Notes: a model not told the origin generated them from the letters alone. Counted from the stretch's first letter, positions 1 through 10,869 are shown. The stretch is 64,000 bases of DNA from Diphasiastrum complanatum (GCA_029204225.1 CM055104.1:50298006-50362005), one strand, 5' to 3'. Program-made: numbers and translations.

Positions 1-30
1 CTACCTCTCTTAAGAGTTCATTTGCAACAT

Positions 31-237
31 TCATTTTATGCAATGTAGTGCAACATTGCACCTCTTGATGTATTTGGCTTTTTCTTGAGGATGAATAGGT
101 TCACCCTCCTTACCATTTACAATTTCCATCAGGTCTTGCATGATCATGATAGATTCCATTCTAACTTTCCATATGGAATAGGTAGTTTTGTTGAGCCTTT
201 CATTAGTATCCAAAAGATATGCATTTATAGATGCCAT
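31..237 (-). pseudogene. Copia gag N-terminus (element Z, cut by window edge)
   Basis: This is a fragment of a Ty1/Copia Gag polyprotein N-terminus. It aligns closely by eye with the gag starts at 9005 and 52655 on the same strand: a short N-tail, then a YSIWKVRMES-type motif, then the LHCIK motif. Gag would form the virus-like particle of the element. The reading frame stops right after the IK residues. The rest of gag appears to continue toward position 1 in another frame, as in element A. The element runs off the left edge; its primer-binding site and 5' LTR lie at 1037-1833. Confidence 0.75.
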
Positions 238-1036
238 CTAGTCTCCTAATCAAGGACTTGACACAAATGAAGGTTACTTCTATTGATTTGATTGAAGATC
301 TATCTTATCCCACTTCTTAGGGACCTGAAAAGATCAGTAATAGACTTCCTATAAAGATCTAAGAATGATCTCTAACAAAATCAAATCATAGAATACTAGA
401 AACAATGCACTTGCTTGATTGAAGTAGACAATACTAGTAGAATTGCCCCTCTTTCTATAAAGAGCATTAAAGCTTCCAAATGATCTGATCAAGAGTGAAT
501 TTCAGCAACCTAATATACTTCCAAAATCACTTGTAAAAGAGCTAAATGGAACTTAATGAGGATGCAACACAATCTACTATCCAATCACAAGCAAAAAATG
601 ATCAAAATTGATGAAAAATTGATCTAATTTGGTGCATAAGTCAAGCAATGGTTGGACTGAACCTAAATCACTTTAGGAGGTGCCTACTACACCTTAGAAC
701 AGCCTTGAAGAGTCCCCAAACCTCTGATATTCCCTCTCCTTGAATGCTAGAAAGCCTCCTCTATGAAATCACCTCCAAAACTCGCTTAGAAATCAATGCT
801 TGGAGCAAGCAAAACTTGCTATCTTGGTAATGTGAATTGAATTCAACTTTGCCTCTGGTTTTAGACACCTAAACACCTGCAAATGAAGTCACACAACACC
901 AATCTCCAATGTATTTGACTCACTTTGAGTTCTAGAATCAATACTAGATGCTAAGATCCAATCTACACAAGATTTAGATAAAAAATTGTGATCAAAGTGA
1001 ATGAAAACCAAGGATTTAGCTCATTTCAACCTTTAG
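238..1036 (-). other. 5' leader of Copia element Z
   Basis: This non-coding stretch lies between the gag start and the primer-binding site, where minus-strand Copia elements keep their leader. I see no protein-coding signal in it. Confidence 0.5.
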
Positions 1037-1048
1037 GCTCTGATACCA
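1037..1048 (-). promoter_or_regulatory. Primer-binding site (initiator-Met tRNA type), element Z
   Basis: The minus strand reads TGGTATCAGAGC, the complement of the plant initiator-Met tRNA 3' end, directly next to the LTR edge at 1049. It would prime minus-strand cDNA synthesis and proves the element is in minus orientation. Confidence 0.8.
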
Positions 1049-1833
1049 TGTAAAAATTACAGCAAATAAGGATCCTAAAACACTTGAAATGATGAGGGAA
1101 ACAATAGATTATATGATTTCATAAGATTAGAACAAGTTGAACCATCAAAATCCATCAAAAATCTATGCTTGAACCTCACTAAATGGCCCAAATCCTTGAA
1201 GAAGGCTTCACACGTGTGAAAGTACGGCCTCCCACAGTCTGAGTACTGTACACCAGACCTAAATTCAATCCTATAATCATTAGTAATCACAAGTACTCAA
1301 ACAATTATGAACATAGAGAGCAATTGCACCATTATGAGAGAAAAAACATGAAATTGCTTGATTGATTTTGGTGAGATATCATCACCTATATATACATGAT
1401 CCATCACGATTTTGGGCAGGTATGAGTAGCCCTAAACCTATCCCTAATGCTAATTTTGGTGGATCTTTCATCCCTACCAAGTTAGGGTTGGAATCTTGGA
1501 GATCCCTCAACAATGCAAAAATTATCAAAAATAGCTCCTATTTTTTCTCCCTTGTATCTAAGCATAATTTGGACTCATTCCAAAGGTTCTTGCTCGGAAT
1601 TGTCTTTAGCTTGTGCACTTGGATCCGATATCGGTATCGGACTGGAGCGCGAAGTGCCCACTACATGTGCTTTGGATCTCCTAAGGTGTGTGGATGCTAG
1701 GTCTACTTGAGAGCATCCTTATGAATGGAATCCTATGCTATTTGACACGTGTGACAAGCCACATCATGACCATCTAACTATTTACAAGTCATATGACCAA
1801 AACTAGTCAAGCTAGAATTGTGAGTTTTTAACA
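1049..1833 (-). repeat. 5' LTR of Copia element Z
   Basis: The LTR begins (plus strand) TGTAAAAATT at the PBS edge and probably ends at TTTTTAACA near 1833, so its ends are near-inverted repeats. It contains the palindrome CACACGTGTG at 1209 and CACGTG again near 1747, as in the LTRs of the 47.8-54.1 kb element. The inner boundary is firm. The outer one is inferred from the terminal sequence alone because no second LTR is in the window. Confidence 0.6.
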
Positions 1834-2100
1834 AAGTCTTTGCCAACATTATTTCCTTAGCATTTGAGCGTCTGGCATTTTGCAAAAAAGACAAAGTGAG
1901 AGAAAAATCAAAAGGCGAAAATCCCGAAAATGCCGATACTATAAGCCATTTCTGAGTAATAATACAAATTGTGTAAAAAAAACGACGAAAACTGCAGGTC
2001 TGAAAAAAAGTTGGACGAAGATTAAAATGTCGATTAGTCAATTAGTAGGAGAATAATCCAACACAATCAAGGCCCAACTTGATGGAACAACCAAAAACAG
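1834..2100. other. Unassigned spacer
   Basis: A/T-rich sequence between two element remnants. I recognise no gene or repeat in it. Confidence 0.4.
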
Positions 2101-2458
2101 ACCTCAATAGCATTATTCTCCACAAAATCGAAATACATAACTGCCACAAATGCTACCAAGGAGGCAATTTGGCTAAGGAACCTGCTTGTAGATATCCAAA
2201 TCATTCAGTCACATCCAACGACCCTCTACTCTGATAATCAAAAGCGCCATTGCAGTATCTCTGAATCCGAGATTTCACTCTCGAAGTAAGGATATCGAGA
2301 GAAAGTGCAAAGCAAAAAAAATCCTTCGGTTTACTACAGGCCAGAGTTACATGTAGCAAATTACTTCACCAAGGCTTTATCAAAAGAGCATCATGTCAGA
2401 TTTAACAATCTGTTAAATCTGAAGATCGAAAATTTTCAAGATCCACATTAAGAAGGAG
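2101..2458 (+). pseudogene. Copia RNase H 3' end (fragment P)
   Basis: Degenerate reading frames encode the end of a Copia RNase H: a KEAIWLRNLL-like segment, a DNQ-like motif, then HVANYFTKALS and a run to the stop. This is the usual order at the 3' end of Copia pol. It is followed by a polypurine tract (AGAAGGAG at 2451-2458) and an LTR start (TGTTGGAATTTC at 2459). Several stops and frame changes make it inactive. The 5' part of the element is not next to it. Confidence 0.65.
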
Positions 2459-3239
2459 TGTTGGAATTTCATGCTCAAGCCCAATTCCATTAGATAATGA
2501 GCATCCTGAAAAACATGTTTATACTTGTTCTGAGAAAAAAGAAAAAACCCTCAAAAAATAGAGGACGCTCGATTTTCTATTTAAAGATCGAAAAAATTCA
2601 AGATCAAATTTTTTTGACCCAATGTCAATCCCATCAATGGAGTTTTCGACTTTGGATCGGATCGAATCGTGTCTGATTTTTTTGACCCTGAAAAATTCGA
2701 GCCTATGTATATTTTTTGACCCTTTGTAAAATTTTGACCCTTTGTACTATTAACTCGAAAATCTGACCCACGTCGTGACATTGACAGTTCTCCTATCTCT
2801 ATACAAACATTCACTATAGAATGACGACTACATAACAAGTACGTAATTAAGTAGGTCAATGTAAGCTTTCAATGTACTGATCATCTGACTTCCAATCATC
2901 AAGGAAGATCTACCGTACTCACTGTTCTGATCAAGTTATCATCCTGCGGGCATTACTTAGTTCATATTTGTCATTTTTCGTAGGGGGTAAGGTAATTATC
3001 AACGAACTCAGCCAAAAGTTTTTTTGAGCATCTATAGTTTTTTGCCTGACTTCATGCATTGTACTTATGATTTTTCTAACATAAATCTCAGTTCATCGTT
3101 CCACTACCGTTCTGTTCTATTTGCGCATTGTAGTTAATGATTCATCTTGAACTCTCTTGCTGATAATTGTCGCACTTCCGATCCATCACCACCTGTACCA
3201 CTTCTGCTGATCACCACGGTTTCCACCCATTTTCAGAAT
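2459..3239 (+). repeat. LTR start of fragment P, then unassigned sequence
   Basis: The LTR begins with TG directly after the polypurine tract. Its other end cannot be located because no second copy is present. The remainder to about 3239 is non-coding. Confidence 0.4.
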
Positions 3240-3951
3240 AAGGAGGAATAGGAACAGATGAGGGAGTATCCATATCAATCGATACTTGGATCCCTCATGT
3301 ATGCAATGGTCTGTACAAAACCTGATATAGTTCACTAAGCCAATTCATGAAAAATCCTGGCATCACCCATTGGAAGGCTCTCGTAAGAGTCATGAGATAT
3401 ATTCAAGCTACCATGGACCATTGCATCTACTATGGGGATGTCAACAACAACAATCTCCATCGGCTCAGTGGATATGATGCAAACTGGGGAGGAGATGTAG
3501 ATATTCGTAAATCCACATCTGGATTTACATTCTTCCTCAATGGAGGTCCTATCTGCTAGAACAATCTTAAACAAACCTCTATTGTTCTATCCTCTACAGA
3601 AGCAGAGTACATTGCTACTTCTCAAGCTATTAAGAAAATATTTGGTTGAGAAATTTATTGTCATATATTAATCTAAATCAGTACACCCCGACAATTATAT
3701 TTTGTGATAATCAGAGTGCCATTGCCTTATCGGCCAATCTAGATCTCACTCTAGGAGTAAGCACATTGAGATTCGATAACAGTATGTCAAGGGCAAGGTT
3801 CTTGACAGAGAGGTAAGCTTAATATACTGCTGGACACAAGACATGATTGCAGATGTGTTTACCAAGGCACTGAGCATTAATGCACACAACAAATTTTGTG
3901 CATTGCTTAGTCTGAAGATAAAGGCATTCACAGGTCCAAATTAAGAAGGGG
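3240..3951 (+). pseudogene. Copia RT end and RNase H (fragment Q)
   Basis: Frames across this span encode the C-terminal part of Copia reverse transcriptase/RNase H. Visible in order are a GSLMYAMVCTKPDI segment, the HWKALVRVMRYI segment, RKSTSGFTFFLNG, an STEAEYIATS segment and IADVFTKAL. RNase H would degrade the RNA template during reverse transcription. At least four stops or frameshifts interrupt it. A polypurine tract (AAGAAGGGG, ending 3951) leads directly into the LTR at 3952, so the strand is certain. Confidence 0.75.
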
Positions 3952-4393
3952 TGTTGGATTTATCTCCTCTACTCTCCTAAATCCCATATTAATCTAGCGC
4001 CATTCATATCGTTGCAGTTTTACATGCATTGTTGCACAGTTTGTAGAAAATACTCTATTATTGAAGACAGACAAGAGAATGGCACCCGACTTATCCGATT
4101 TGGCCAACATATCGGAGCATTTGATGACCTAATTACTTAGTATAAATAGTTGTTCATATTCCTACATCCTAAGCATAAGATAAATCATCAAGTATTGAAT
4201 AGTTAGTGTTCTCTCTCTCAAGCTTGCGAGCTTGAAACACTCTTGAGAATTCTAGCTCAGTTCTTTAGAGATGATTAGAGATTGCTATTGCGCTTACTGT
4301 TTATCAGTTGTTGCACTTAATTCAGACTTATGTTTAGTCACTCAGAGATAGCTTAGAGTATGCGGCTTCGATCCACAAACTTTTGTACTCATT
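3952..4393 (+). repeat. Truncated 3' LTR of Copia fragment Q
   Basis: It starts TGTTGGATTT directly after the polypurine tract. It has a clear TATA box (TATAAATAG at 4141-4149), the usual position for U3/R in a Copia LTR. The copy is cut at 4394, where the LTR of element A begins, so element A probably landed in or beside it. Confidence 0.65.
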
Positions 4394-5055
4394 TGTGAAG
4401 TTTTTAGCACGTGTAAACTTCACCACACACCCTACAGGATCTTACTACGGTGTTGTGATTGCACAACATTGATCAAAGAACAGTATGTTTGAAAAATCTA
4501 AGCTTAAGAGCATAATGGCATACATCAGATGAAAAAATCTAACTCTTCACTATGAGAAATGAATGTCAGAAATAATTCTAAGTGTTCAGTATGGGAAAAA
4601 AAGGCTGCTCTTGGATAGAGAGAGAAAATCAAGCATAAAAAACTCGAGTAGAGAGAGAATGAGTCCAAAACACCAAAATCTCAATATTTCCAATGTGGCA
4701 AAACATGCCCAGCTTTCCCTACATGAGAGAGACTCGAATTCCTATAGCGGAGTTGCATGGAAAGTCCACTTAACTGAACTAATTCACCTTTTAGAGATCC
4801 ACATGTATAACTGCATGCATATATGTTGCATGTATTGATTGCATGTGGCTTGCATGCATACAATTAGACTTTGCATGCTATCTAAACATCTGCATGTCAT
4901 CATAATCGAACCTATCTAACTCAAATCCGAGCTACACTAGAAGGATATGTGCTCAATTCACACTCCTTTTATGTACAACATGAATTTTAGTGGAAATCAC
5001 CATGGACATGGCCCCAAACTTGAGATAGGAAGATAATATTTTAATAATCTTCACA
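4394..5055 (-). repeat. 3' LTR of element A
   Basis: This 662-bp copy matches 9782-10442 almost throughout. Internally it is rich in GCATGCAT and TGCATG motifs near 4805-4870. A GAGGAG polypurine stretch lies at its inner edge on the minus strand. Confidence 0.9.
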
Positions 5056-5066
5056 CTCCTCAAAAT

Positions 5067-5854
5067 TTATGTTCCTATCAACATAGATTTTGAAATTAGG
5101 CCAATATTTGACCTCATCTTCATAAAGACATTCTTGAGTAGAGGTTTGGTGAGAAGATCTGCAACACAGTCTGAAGATGAAACATGCTCCAATGAGATCT
5201 CTCTCCCAGTGACTTTTTCTCTTACAAAATAATGAGCCACTTCAATATGCTTGCTCCTTGCATGAAAGATTGGATTATTTGTAAGAGCCCGAGCAGAAAT
5301 GTTATCATTCTTGATAATTGGTAAATCTTCATCTGCATAACACTTTAGCTCCAAAAGTAGCCTTTTGATCCATAAAACCTCCTTTGTTGTGGTTGTAAGA
5401 GATTTGTAATCAACTTCACAGGATGATAAGGAAATAGTTGCTGCTTCTTTGATAGCCAAGAAACCAAATTTTCTCCAAGAAATATAGTGTAAGCACTTGT
5501 GGATTTCCTATCCAACCTGTCCCTTGCAAAATCTGAATATGAAAAAGCAATCAAAGTCAGATCTTCTCCTTTGTAGCATAGTCCATAATCCAAGGTAGAA
5601 GATATATACCTCAAGACTCTTTTAGCCAACTTCCAATGATCTAACTTTGGATCCCGCATGTGTTGACTTAGCTTATGAACACAAAAGCTTAGATCAGGCC
5701 TAGTCACTGTTAACCAAATAAGTGAGCCAATAAGACTCCTATAAAGAGTGATGTCCTCAAAGGATTTTTCATCATCTTTCATAGGAACTTTTACAGTGTG
5801 CTCCATAGGTGTATCTATGTCTTTACAATTTTCTATATGGAATTTCCTGAGCAT
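5067..5854 (-). pseudogene. Copia RT C-terminus and RNase H, element A
   Basis: Two overlapping frames (5345-5854 and 5067-5459) encode the end of reverse transcriptase and all of RNase H. Motifs in order are GSLIWLTVTRPDLSF, HWKLAKRVLRYI, DRKSTSAYTIFLG, SLSSCEVDYKSL and HIEVAHYFVREKV, ending in ADLLTKPL. These are the typical Copia landmarks. One frameshift near 5400-5460 splits the domain. Function would be removal of the RNA strand during cDNA synthesis in the particle. Confidence 0.85.
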
Positions 5855-5896
5855 GGAAAGTGCATATCTACTTTGGCTTATAAATGCATGACCTTT

Positions 5897-6560
5897 TCAA
5901 AAATCTATTTCAAGGCCTAGAATATAGTGAAGAACTCCTAAATCATGCATCTTAAACTCAGTACCAAGTGCATGCTTAGTTTCTTCAACTAGCTTCTCAT
6001 TGTTTCCACAATGAATGATATCATCTACATAGATGAGAAGAATAACTACAAAGTTATCTACAAACTTATAATACAGAGAAGGGTCATATTCACTTAGACA
6101 AAATCCGAGTGATATGAGATAGGAGTTGAGCCTTGCATACCAAGACCTTGGTGCATGTATCAGTCCATACAGACTTTTGAACAAAAGACAAACTTTTAAT
6201 TCATCATCTTCCTTCACAAACCTGGAGGTTGCTCCATGTAAATCTCCTCCTCAAGGTAACCATTCAGAAATGCATTAGAAACATCAAGCTTGAACATACT
6301 CCATTTGTGAAAACATGCAAGAGAGATGAGTATTCGAATTGTTACCATCTTTGCAATTGGTGCAAAGGTGTCTTCATAGTCAAGACCTTTGATCTATGAG
6401 TAGCCTCTGGCACAAAGTCTTGCTTTATACTTATTGATAGATCCATCATGATTATACTTGATTCTGAATACCCACTTAGATCCAATCACATGCATGTCGT
6501 TTGGTGGCTCCACAAGCTCCCATCTGTTATTTGATATCAAGGCTTCAAATTCTTGGGTCA
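5897..6560 (-). pseudogene. Copia reverse transcriptase core, element A
   Basis: The frame at 5897-6217 contains the RT catalytic motif LLIYVDDIIHCG (the two Asp bind metal), preceded by a KSLYGLIHAPRSWY segment diagnostic of Copia RT. Upstream frames to about 6560 hold the finger/palm start in pieces. In-frame breaks near 5880 and 6220 separate it from neighbouring domains. Copia RT_2 family, by motif recognition. Confidence 0.8.
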
Positions 6561-7416
6561 TTGCTTCAACCCACTCTTTGGATTGAAAAGCTTATTGGAC
6601 ATCCTTAGGCTCTTCATCTGATATAAAAAGTGCACGATAGGAAGTTTCACCTTCCACTTGTCTTCCTTCTTCATCATATGTGAGCCTCCTTGGCTCAAAT
6701 CTTGCTCTTGTAGATTTTCTAGGTGTGGTAGCTTGAATTTGCTCTTCCTCAAGCCTCGGCCTCACCTATTCTTGAACAACATCAAGATTGATGATTGATA
6801 TTGCATGAGACTCCTTAACCTGTGCATCATCCAAGTTAAACTTCTGATCTTCATGGAAGATCACATCTCTACTAACAACATTCTTGTCAGTAGAGGGCAA
6901 ATAAATCTTGTATGCTTTTTTAGTGGATGCATATCCTACAAAAATTACTTTCCTCACACTAGGATCTTCCTTCTTCCTAGTTTCTAGAGGCACATGCACA
7001 AAGCATACACAATAAAAAATCCGAAGATGATCTACCTTAGGCTTTTTCTTATACAACATCTCGAATGGTGTCTTTCCTCCTATTGCAAGATTTGGAAGCC
7101 TATTACAAAGATAGTTTGCACATGCAACTGTCTCTTCCCAAAATTCTTTAGGCAGAAAAGCTTCTAGCCTAATGGCTTTTGCACATTCACACAAAGTTCT
7201 ATTTTTTCTCTCAACAACTCTATTTTTTTGAGGAGTATATGAACAAGAAAACTCTCTTTGAATACCCTCTCTCTCACAAAAGTCTTTAAACTTATTGGAA
7301 GTGTACTCTCCTCCACTATCACTTCTCAAAGCTTTCAACTTGAAAGGAAACTGCTTTTCTACATAAGCTTTGAAAGTAAGAAAAACATCATAGACCATGG
7401 CTTTTGAAGACAACAT
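6558..7416 (-). pseudogene. Copia integrase core and C-terminus, element A
   Basis: The frame at 6766-7416 encodes the rve integrase core: SDSGGEYTSNKF, CSYTPQKNRVVERKNRTL and EAFLPKEFWEE, then FEMLYKKKP. The acidic residues of the DDE triad are visible in SDSGGEY and VVERKN. A second small frame (6558-6752) is the linker toward RT. Integrase would join cDNA to host DNA. It is interrupted at about 6760 and 7420. Confidence 0.85.
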
Positions 7417-7437
7417 ATAGATCCAAGAATATCTTGT

Positions 7438-7933
7438 CTAATCATCTACAAAAGAGACAAAGCGGTTGGCTCCTCCTTTGCTCTTAGTTGATGAGAAATG
7501 AACATCAGAGTGTACAAGTTCAAATGGTTGCTTTGTCTTGGTAGTTGATCTAGGAAAAGGCCTTCTGTGTGACTTTGCCAGCACATAAGCTTCACAAGGT
7601 AGAAGCTCCTTTGATAGTTTCTTTGATATACCAACAACTTTTCCTTCGTTGACCATAGATTGCATGGCTTTGAAATTGGGATGACCCAATCTCTTGTGCC
7701 ACAACAATATCTGAAATGTTAGCACTCTCCCTAGAATCTAGTTTGTACAACTTACCAATTCTAGATCCTCTAACAATAACTTCATTTTCTCTTGAGATTA
7801 TACACTTGTCAACTTGAAACTTGACATTCAATCCACTATCAAACAAATGTCCTACACTAATGAGATTTTTGGTCAATCTAGGTACATACAGTACATCATG
7901 TAAGCAAAAAGATTTTGATGATGATGCATGCAA
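7438..7933 (-). pseudogene. Copia protease end and GAG-pre-integrase domain, element A
   Basis: Two overlapping frames cover the end of the protease (VLYVPRLTKNLISVG) and the zinc-binding GAG-pre-integrase domain (ILLWHKRLGHPNF). The latter is followed by the start of the integrase core (HSDVHF, FVSFVDD). A frame change near 7600-7725 separates them. The position between gag and the integrase core is as expected for Copia. Confidence 0.8.
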
Positions 7934-7944
7934 TGGAATACTTC

Positions 7945-8484
7945 CTATTCCTTCTCAACATCATTAGCAGTATAGATTGATTTTTTTGCTCCTGGATATG
8001 GCATGAGATTAGTGATTGAGTTCCTAGAACTAGACATATGGGAACTAGCCCCACTATCTATCCACCAGACTTCTTCATTCTTAAAAGGAAAAGATGAAAA
8101 AATAGACATCATTAATGAATCCTCTCTTTCACTCTCTACACCCTCACACTCATCTTCATTAGTAAGGTTAGCTTGCTTAGATTGGTTCTTCTTCTTGAAA
8201 TAGTTTGATGCATAGTGTCCTTTCTTGCCATAGAAAATCCATTTGATCTTTGACAGCTTCTTCTTGCCACTGGATGTTGCAGATTGTGAGGATTGATCCT
8301 CACCACCTTCTTTGGCTTTGTCCTTCTTGAAGTGTTGTTGTCCTTTGCCCTTGCCTCTTGACTTGTCTCTAATGAAAAGTGCTTTGTCATCTCCACCATC
8401 TTTCAATGAAAGTCTGTTGATCCTCAACATCTTGTTCTCTTGCCTGTTTTCTTCAGCAATGAGAACACCTTGCAGTGTCTCCAA
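7945..8484 (-). pseudogene. Copia gag C-terminus with degraded zinc knuckle, and protease, element A
   Basis: This 179-codon frame holds a basic gag tail, a former CCHC knuckle and the aspartic protease active site WWIDSGASSHM. The knuckle reads FYGKKGHYASNYF, where the three Cys positions seen in element C (FFCGKKGQFASECY) are changed. RNA binding would be lost. The DSG catalytic triad of the protease is still present. Confidence 0.8.
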
Positions 8485-8514
8485 GGATGGAAGATCCTCC
8501 CTGACAGCATAAGT

Positions 8515-9005
8515 CTACACAATATTGTCATACTCATCTCTAATTCCATTTATGACTACTTGAACAAGTTCAGTGTCCTTAAGAGCATCACCAATCCCAG
8601 CTAACTCTTGATGAAGATCCTTAACTCTCATGACATATGATGAAGCACTCTCATCTACTCTCTGATAACTTAGAAATATTTGGTTTCTAAGTGTAAGCAA
8701 TCTAGAAGTATTTTTGATTTCATAGATTATTTTTAGAATATCCCAAGCTTCCTTGGCAGTGGTGCATGTACTGATCTCTCTTAACACTTCATTAGTAACA
8801 TTCATTTTATAAAATGAAGGCCAATTCTGGTTCTTTTGTGGAATGCTGCAACTTTATTAGGTGCAGTAGGTTCTTCTTCAGCTCCACTCACAATATCCAT
8901 TACATCATGTAGAATCAACAATGATTCCATTCTGATCTTCCACATTGCATAATTGGAAGATGTTAATCTCTCACTATGCTCTAAGAAATGTGAACCAGAT
9001 GACAC
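8515..9005 (-). pseudogene. Copia gag N-terminal half, element A
   Basis: Two frames (8802-9005 and 8515-8805) make up the Gag N-terminus and the UBN2-type domain (AKEAWDILKIIYE, ELVQVVINGI). They overlap by 4 nt at a sequence reading ATAAAATGAATGTT, where the first ends in TGA and the second starts ATG. Element Z shows exactly the same arrangement at 31, whereas element C reads straight through. The start at 9005 is supported by alignment with the Z and C gag starts. Confidence 0.8.
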
Positions 9006-9769
9006 ATCTTCTTGGTGAGAAATTCTAGTAATGATAAAAAATGGAGTTGAAAGGATGTTGTTTGCTATCTCAATCTAGGATCTAACACAAATGTTGATCC
9101 ACCCTATGAAATCTAGCAACAATTGTGAGAACAAATTCTCAACATAGAAAATCAGTCTATCTTGAATTTGGATCTTACTTTAATCACAAAAGAAGAAGCA
9201 CATGCAAGCAAGAAGTATATCTCTCCCACGAGTTTCAAAGTACTGATAAACTCTCTAGGAACTTACTTTCAACTCAAACACAATAATATGTGTGAAATGA
9301 AAAGTCTAAGACCTCTAAACACTCACTTCTATCCAATTCTACTTGATTGACAGTGAAAATTGATGAAAATGGTGAAAAAGATAGATGTGTGCTCACTTTG
9401 GCATATCCCACAAGTTGAGTACCCTCTCAAACTCTCCAATTTCCTAAAACTCTTCTAAAAACAAATCAGATTGATTTAGAAACAAGAGCAACACATTCTA
9501 CTCTTCAATACCTATCCAACAAGCTATAGAACATCAAATTTGGATCATTCCTTGAGAAGTAGCACTCATTAATGAGGTCTGATTTTACACGTGTGAGCTC
9601 TCTGTCCATACAGAGCTCCGCTGGATCAGATCAGCCTTGATTTGATCCACTTATGATCCACAGATTGCTTGTTTCGCAATGAGTTTGAATCCCTCTTCCA
9701 AATCCGAGTTCCTGCAAGCAAAAACATTGATGATCTGATGTATACACCCTCACCTCTTCAAAGGATGGA
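9006..9769 (-). other. 5' leader of element A
   Basis: Non-coding leader between PBS and gag. It contains ACACGTGTG near 9586-9594, a motif shared with other Copia LTRs and leaders here. No gene is seen. Confidence 0.55.
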
Positions 9770-9781
9770 GCTCTGATACCA
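9770..9781 (-). promoter_or_regulatory. Primer-binding site, element A
   Basis: The minus strand reads TGGTATCAGAGC immediately inside the LTR. It is of initiator-Met tRNA type, the standard Copia primer. Confidence 0.9.
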
Positions 9782-10442
9782 TGTGAAGTTTTTAGCATGT
9801 GTGAACTTCACCACACACCCTACAGGACCTTACTACGATGTTGTGATTGCAAAAGATTGATCAAAGAACAATATTCTTGAAAAATCTAAGGCAAGAGCAC
9901 AATGACATACATCAGATGAAAAAATCTAACTCTTCACTATGAGAAGTGAATGTCAGAAATAATTCTAAGTGTTCAGTATGGGAAAAAAAAGGCTGCTCTC
10001 GGGTAGAGAGAGAAAATCAAGCATAGAAAATTCGGGTAGAGAGAGAATGAGTCCAAAACACCAAAATCTCAATATTCACAATGTGGCAAAACATGCCCAA
10101 CTTTCCCTACATGAGAGAGACTCGAATTCCTACAATGGAGTTGCATGGAAAGTCCACTTAACTGAACTAATTCACCTACCAGAGATCCACATGTGTAACT
10201 ATTGCATGTATGTTGCATGTACTGATTGCATGTGGCTTGCATGCATACAGTAAGACTTTGCATGCTATCTAAACATCTGCATGTCATCATAATTGAACCT
10301 ATATAACTCAGATCCGAGCTACACTAGAAGGATATGTGCTCAATTCACACTCCTTTTATGTACAACATGAATTTTAGTGGAAATCACCATGGACATGGCC
10401 CCAAACTCTCGATAGGAAGATAATATTTTAATAATCTTCACA
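9782..10442 (-). repeat. 5' LTR of element A
   Basis: 661-bp partner of 4394-5055, with the same termini TGTGAAG/CTTCACA. Differences are scattered single substitutions and small indels, for example around 9967 and 10200. Confidence 0.9.
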
Positions 10443-10609
10443 TGGTATTAGAGCCAAAATCTCAATATTCACAATGTGGCAAAACATGCCCAGCTTTTCC
10501 TACATGAGAGAGACTCAAATTTTTACAGTGGAATTGCATGGAAAGTCCACTTAACTGAATTAATTCACCTAACAGAGATCTACATGTGTAACTGCATGCA
10601 TGTATGTTG
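10443..10609 (+). repeat. Displaced third fragment of the element A LTR
   Basis: Directly outside the right LTR the plus strand reads TGGTATTAGAGCC (a PBS-like word). It then repeats the LTR interior, equivalent to about 4675-4830, from AAAATCTCAATATT to TGCATGCATGTATGTTG, where the TRIM starts. This is a partial third LTR copy, probably from unequal recombination or a template switch, broken by the TRIM insertion. Confidence 0.75.
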
Positions 10610-10753
10610 TGTTGGAATATCAATCCACACTCTAGAGAGAACTATCAAATAGGGCAGATAGCTCAGTGGTAGAGCATCCCATCCGGTATGAGGCAGGTCC
10701 TAGGTTCGACTACTAGTCTGTCCATCCATATTATGATTTATGGATTTCTAACA
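10610..10753 (+). repeat. TRIM LTR copy 1
   Basis: 144 bp, TG...CA ended, containing the tRNA-like segment 10652-10724. The PBS follows at 10754. Confidence 0.9.
10652..10724 (+). promoter_or_regulatory. tRNA-like sequence with A and B boxes in TRIM LTR 1
   Basis: The acceptor arms GGGCAGA and TCTGTCC pair 7/7 (one G-U), followed by a discriminator A. The A box TAGCTCAGTGG (10659-10669) is canonical. The B box GGTTCGACTAC (10703-10713) has one departure from GGTTCGANNCC. The D arm GCTC/GAGC is perfect. The anticodon loop is TCCGGTA, giving a formal CGG anticodon but with C instead of U at position 33. One anticodon-stem pair is mismatched. It is therefore tRNA-derived rather than a working tRNA gene. 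Confidence 0.8.
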
Positions 10754-10766
10754 TGGTATCAGAGCC
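10754..10766 (+). promoter_or_regulatory. PBS of TRIM unit 1
   Basis: TGGTATCAGAGCC directly after the LTR terminus AACA. Confidence 0.9.
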
Positions 10767-10860
10767 AAGTTAGACCTAATAGTTCATGGTGTCAAAGCCA
10801 TGGTTAGGTGGCCCAAGTTGTGGGGTAGGTCACAGCTAGGACCCCAACCAAGTGTGGCTT

Positions 10861-10869
10861 GAGGGGGGG
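10861..10869 (+). promoter_or_regulatory. Polypurine tract of TRIM unit 1
   Basis: GAGGGGGGG abutting the TG of LTR 2. Confidence 0.85.

Larger units (their letters stand above)
4394..10442 (-). mobile_element. Copia element A, full-length, decayed
   Basis: This is a 6.05-kb minus-strand Ty1/Copia retrotransposon. It has two LTRs (4394-5055 and 9782-10442), an initiator-Met PBS inside the right LTR, and gag, protease, integrase, RT and RNase H in Copia order. LTR termini are TGTGAAG and CTTCACA, a 7-bp inverted repeat. The two LTRs are very similar by eye, suggesting a fairly recent insertion, yet the polyprotein carries several frameshifts and stops. The 5-bp flanks (TCATT left, TGGTA right) do not match, so no target-site duplication is visible. 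The right flank is itself rearranged (10443-10609). Confidence 0.9.
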
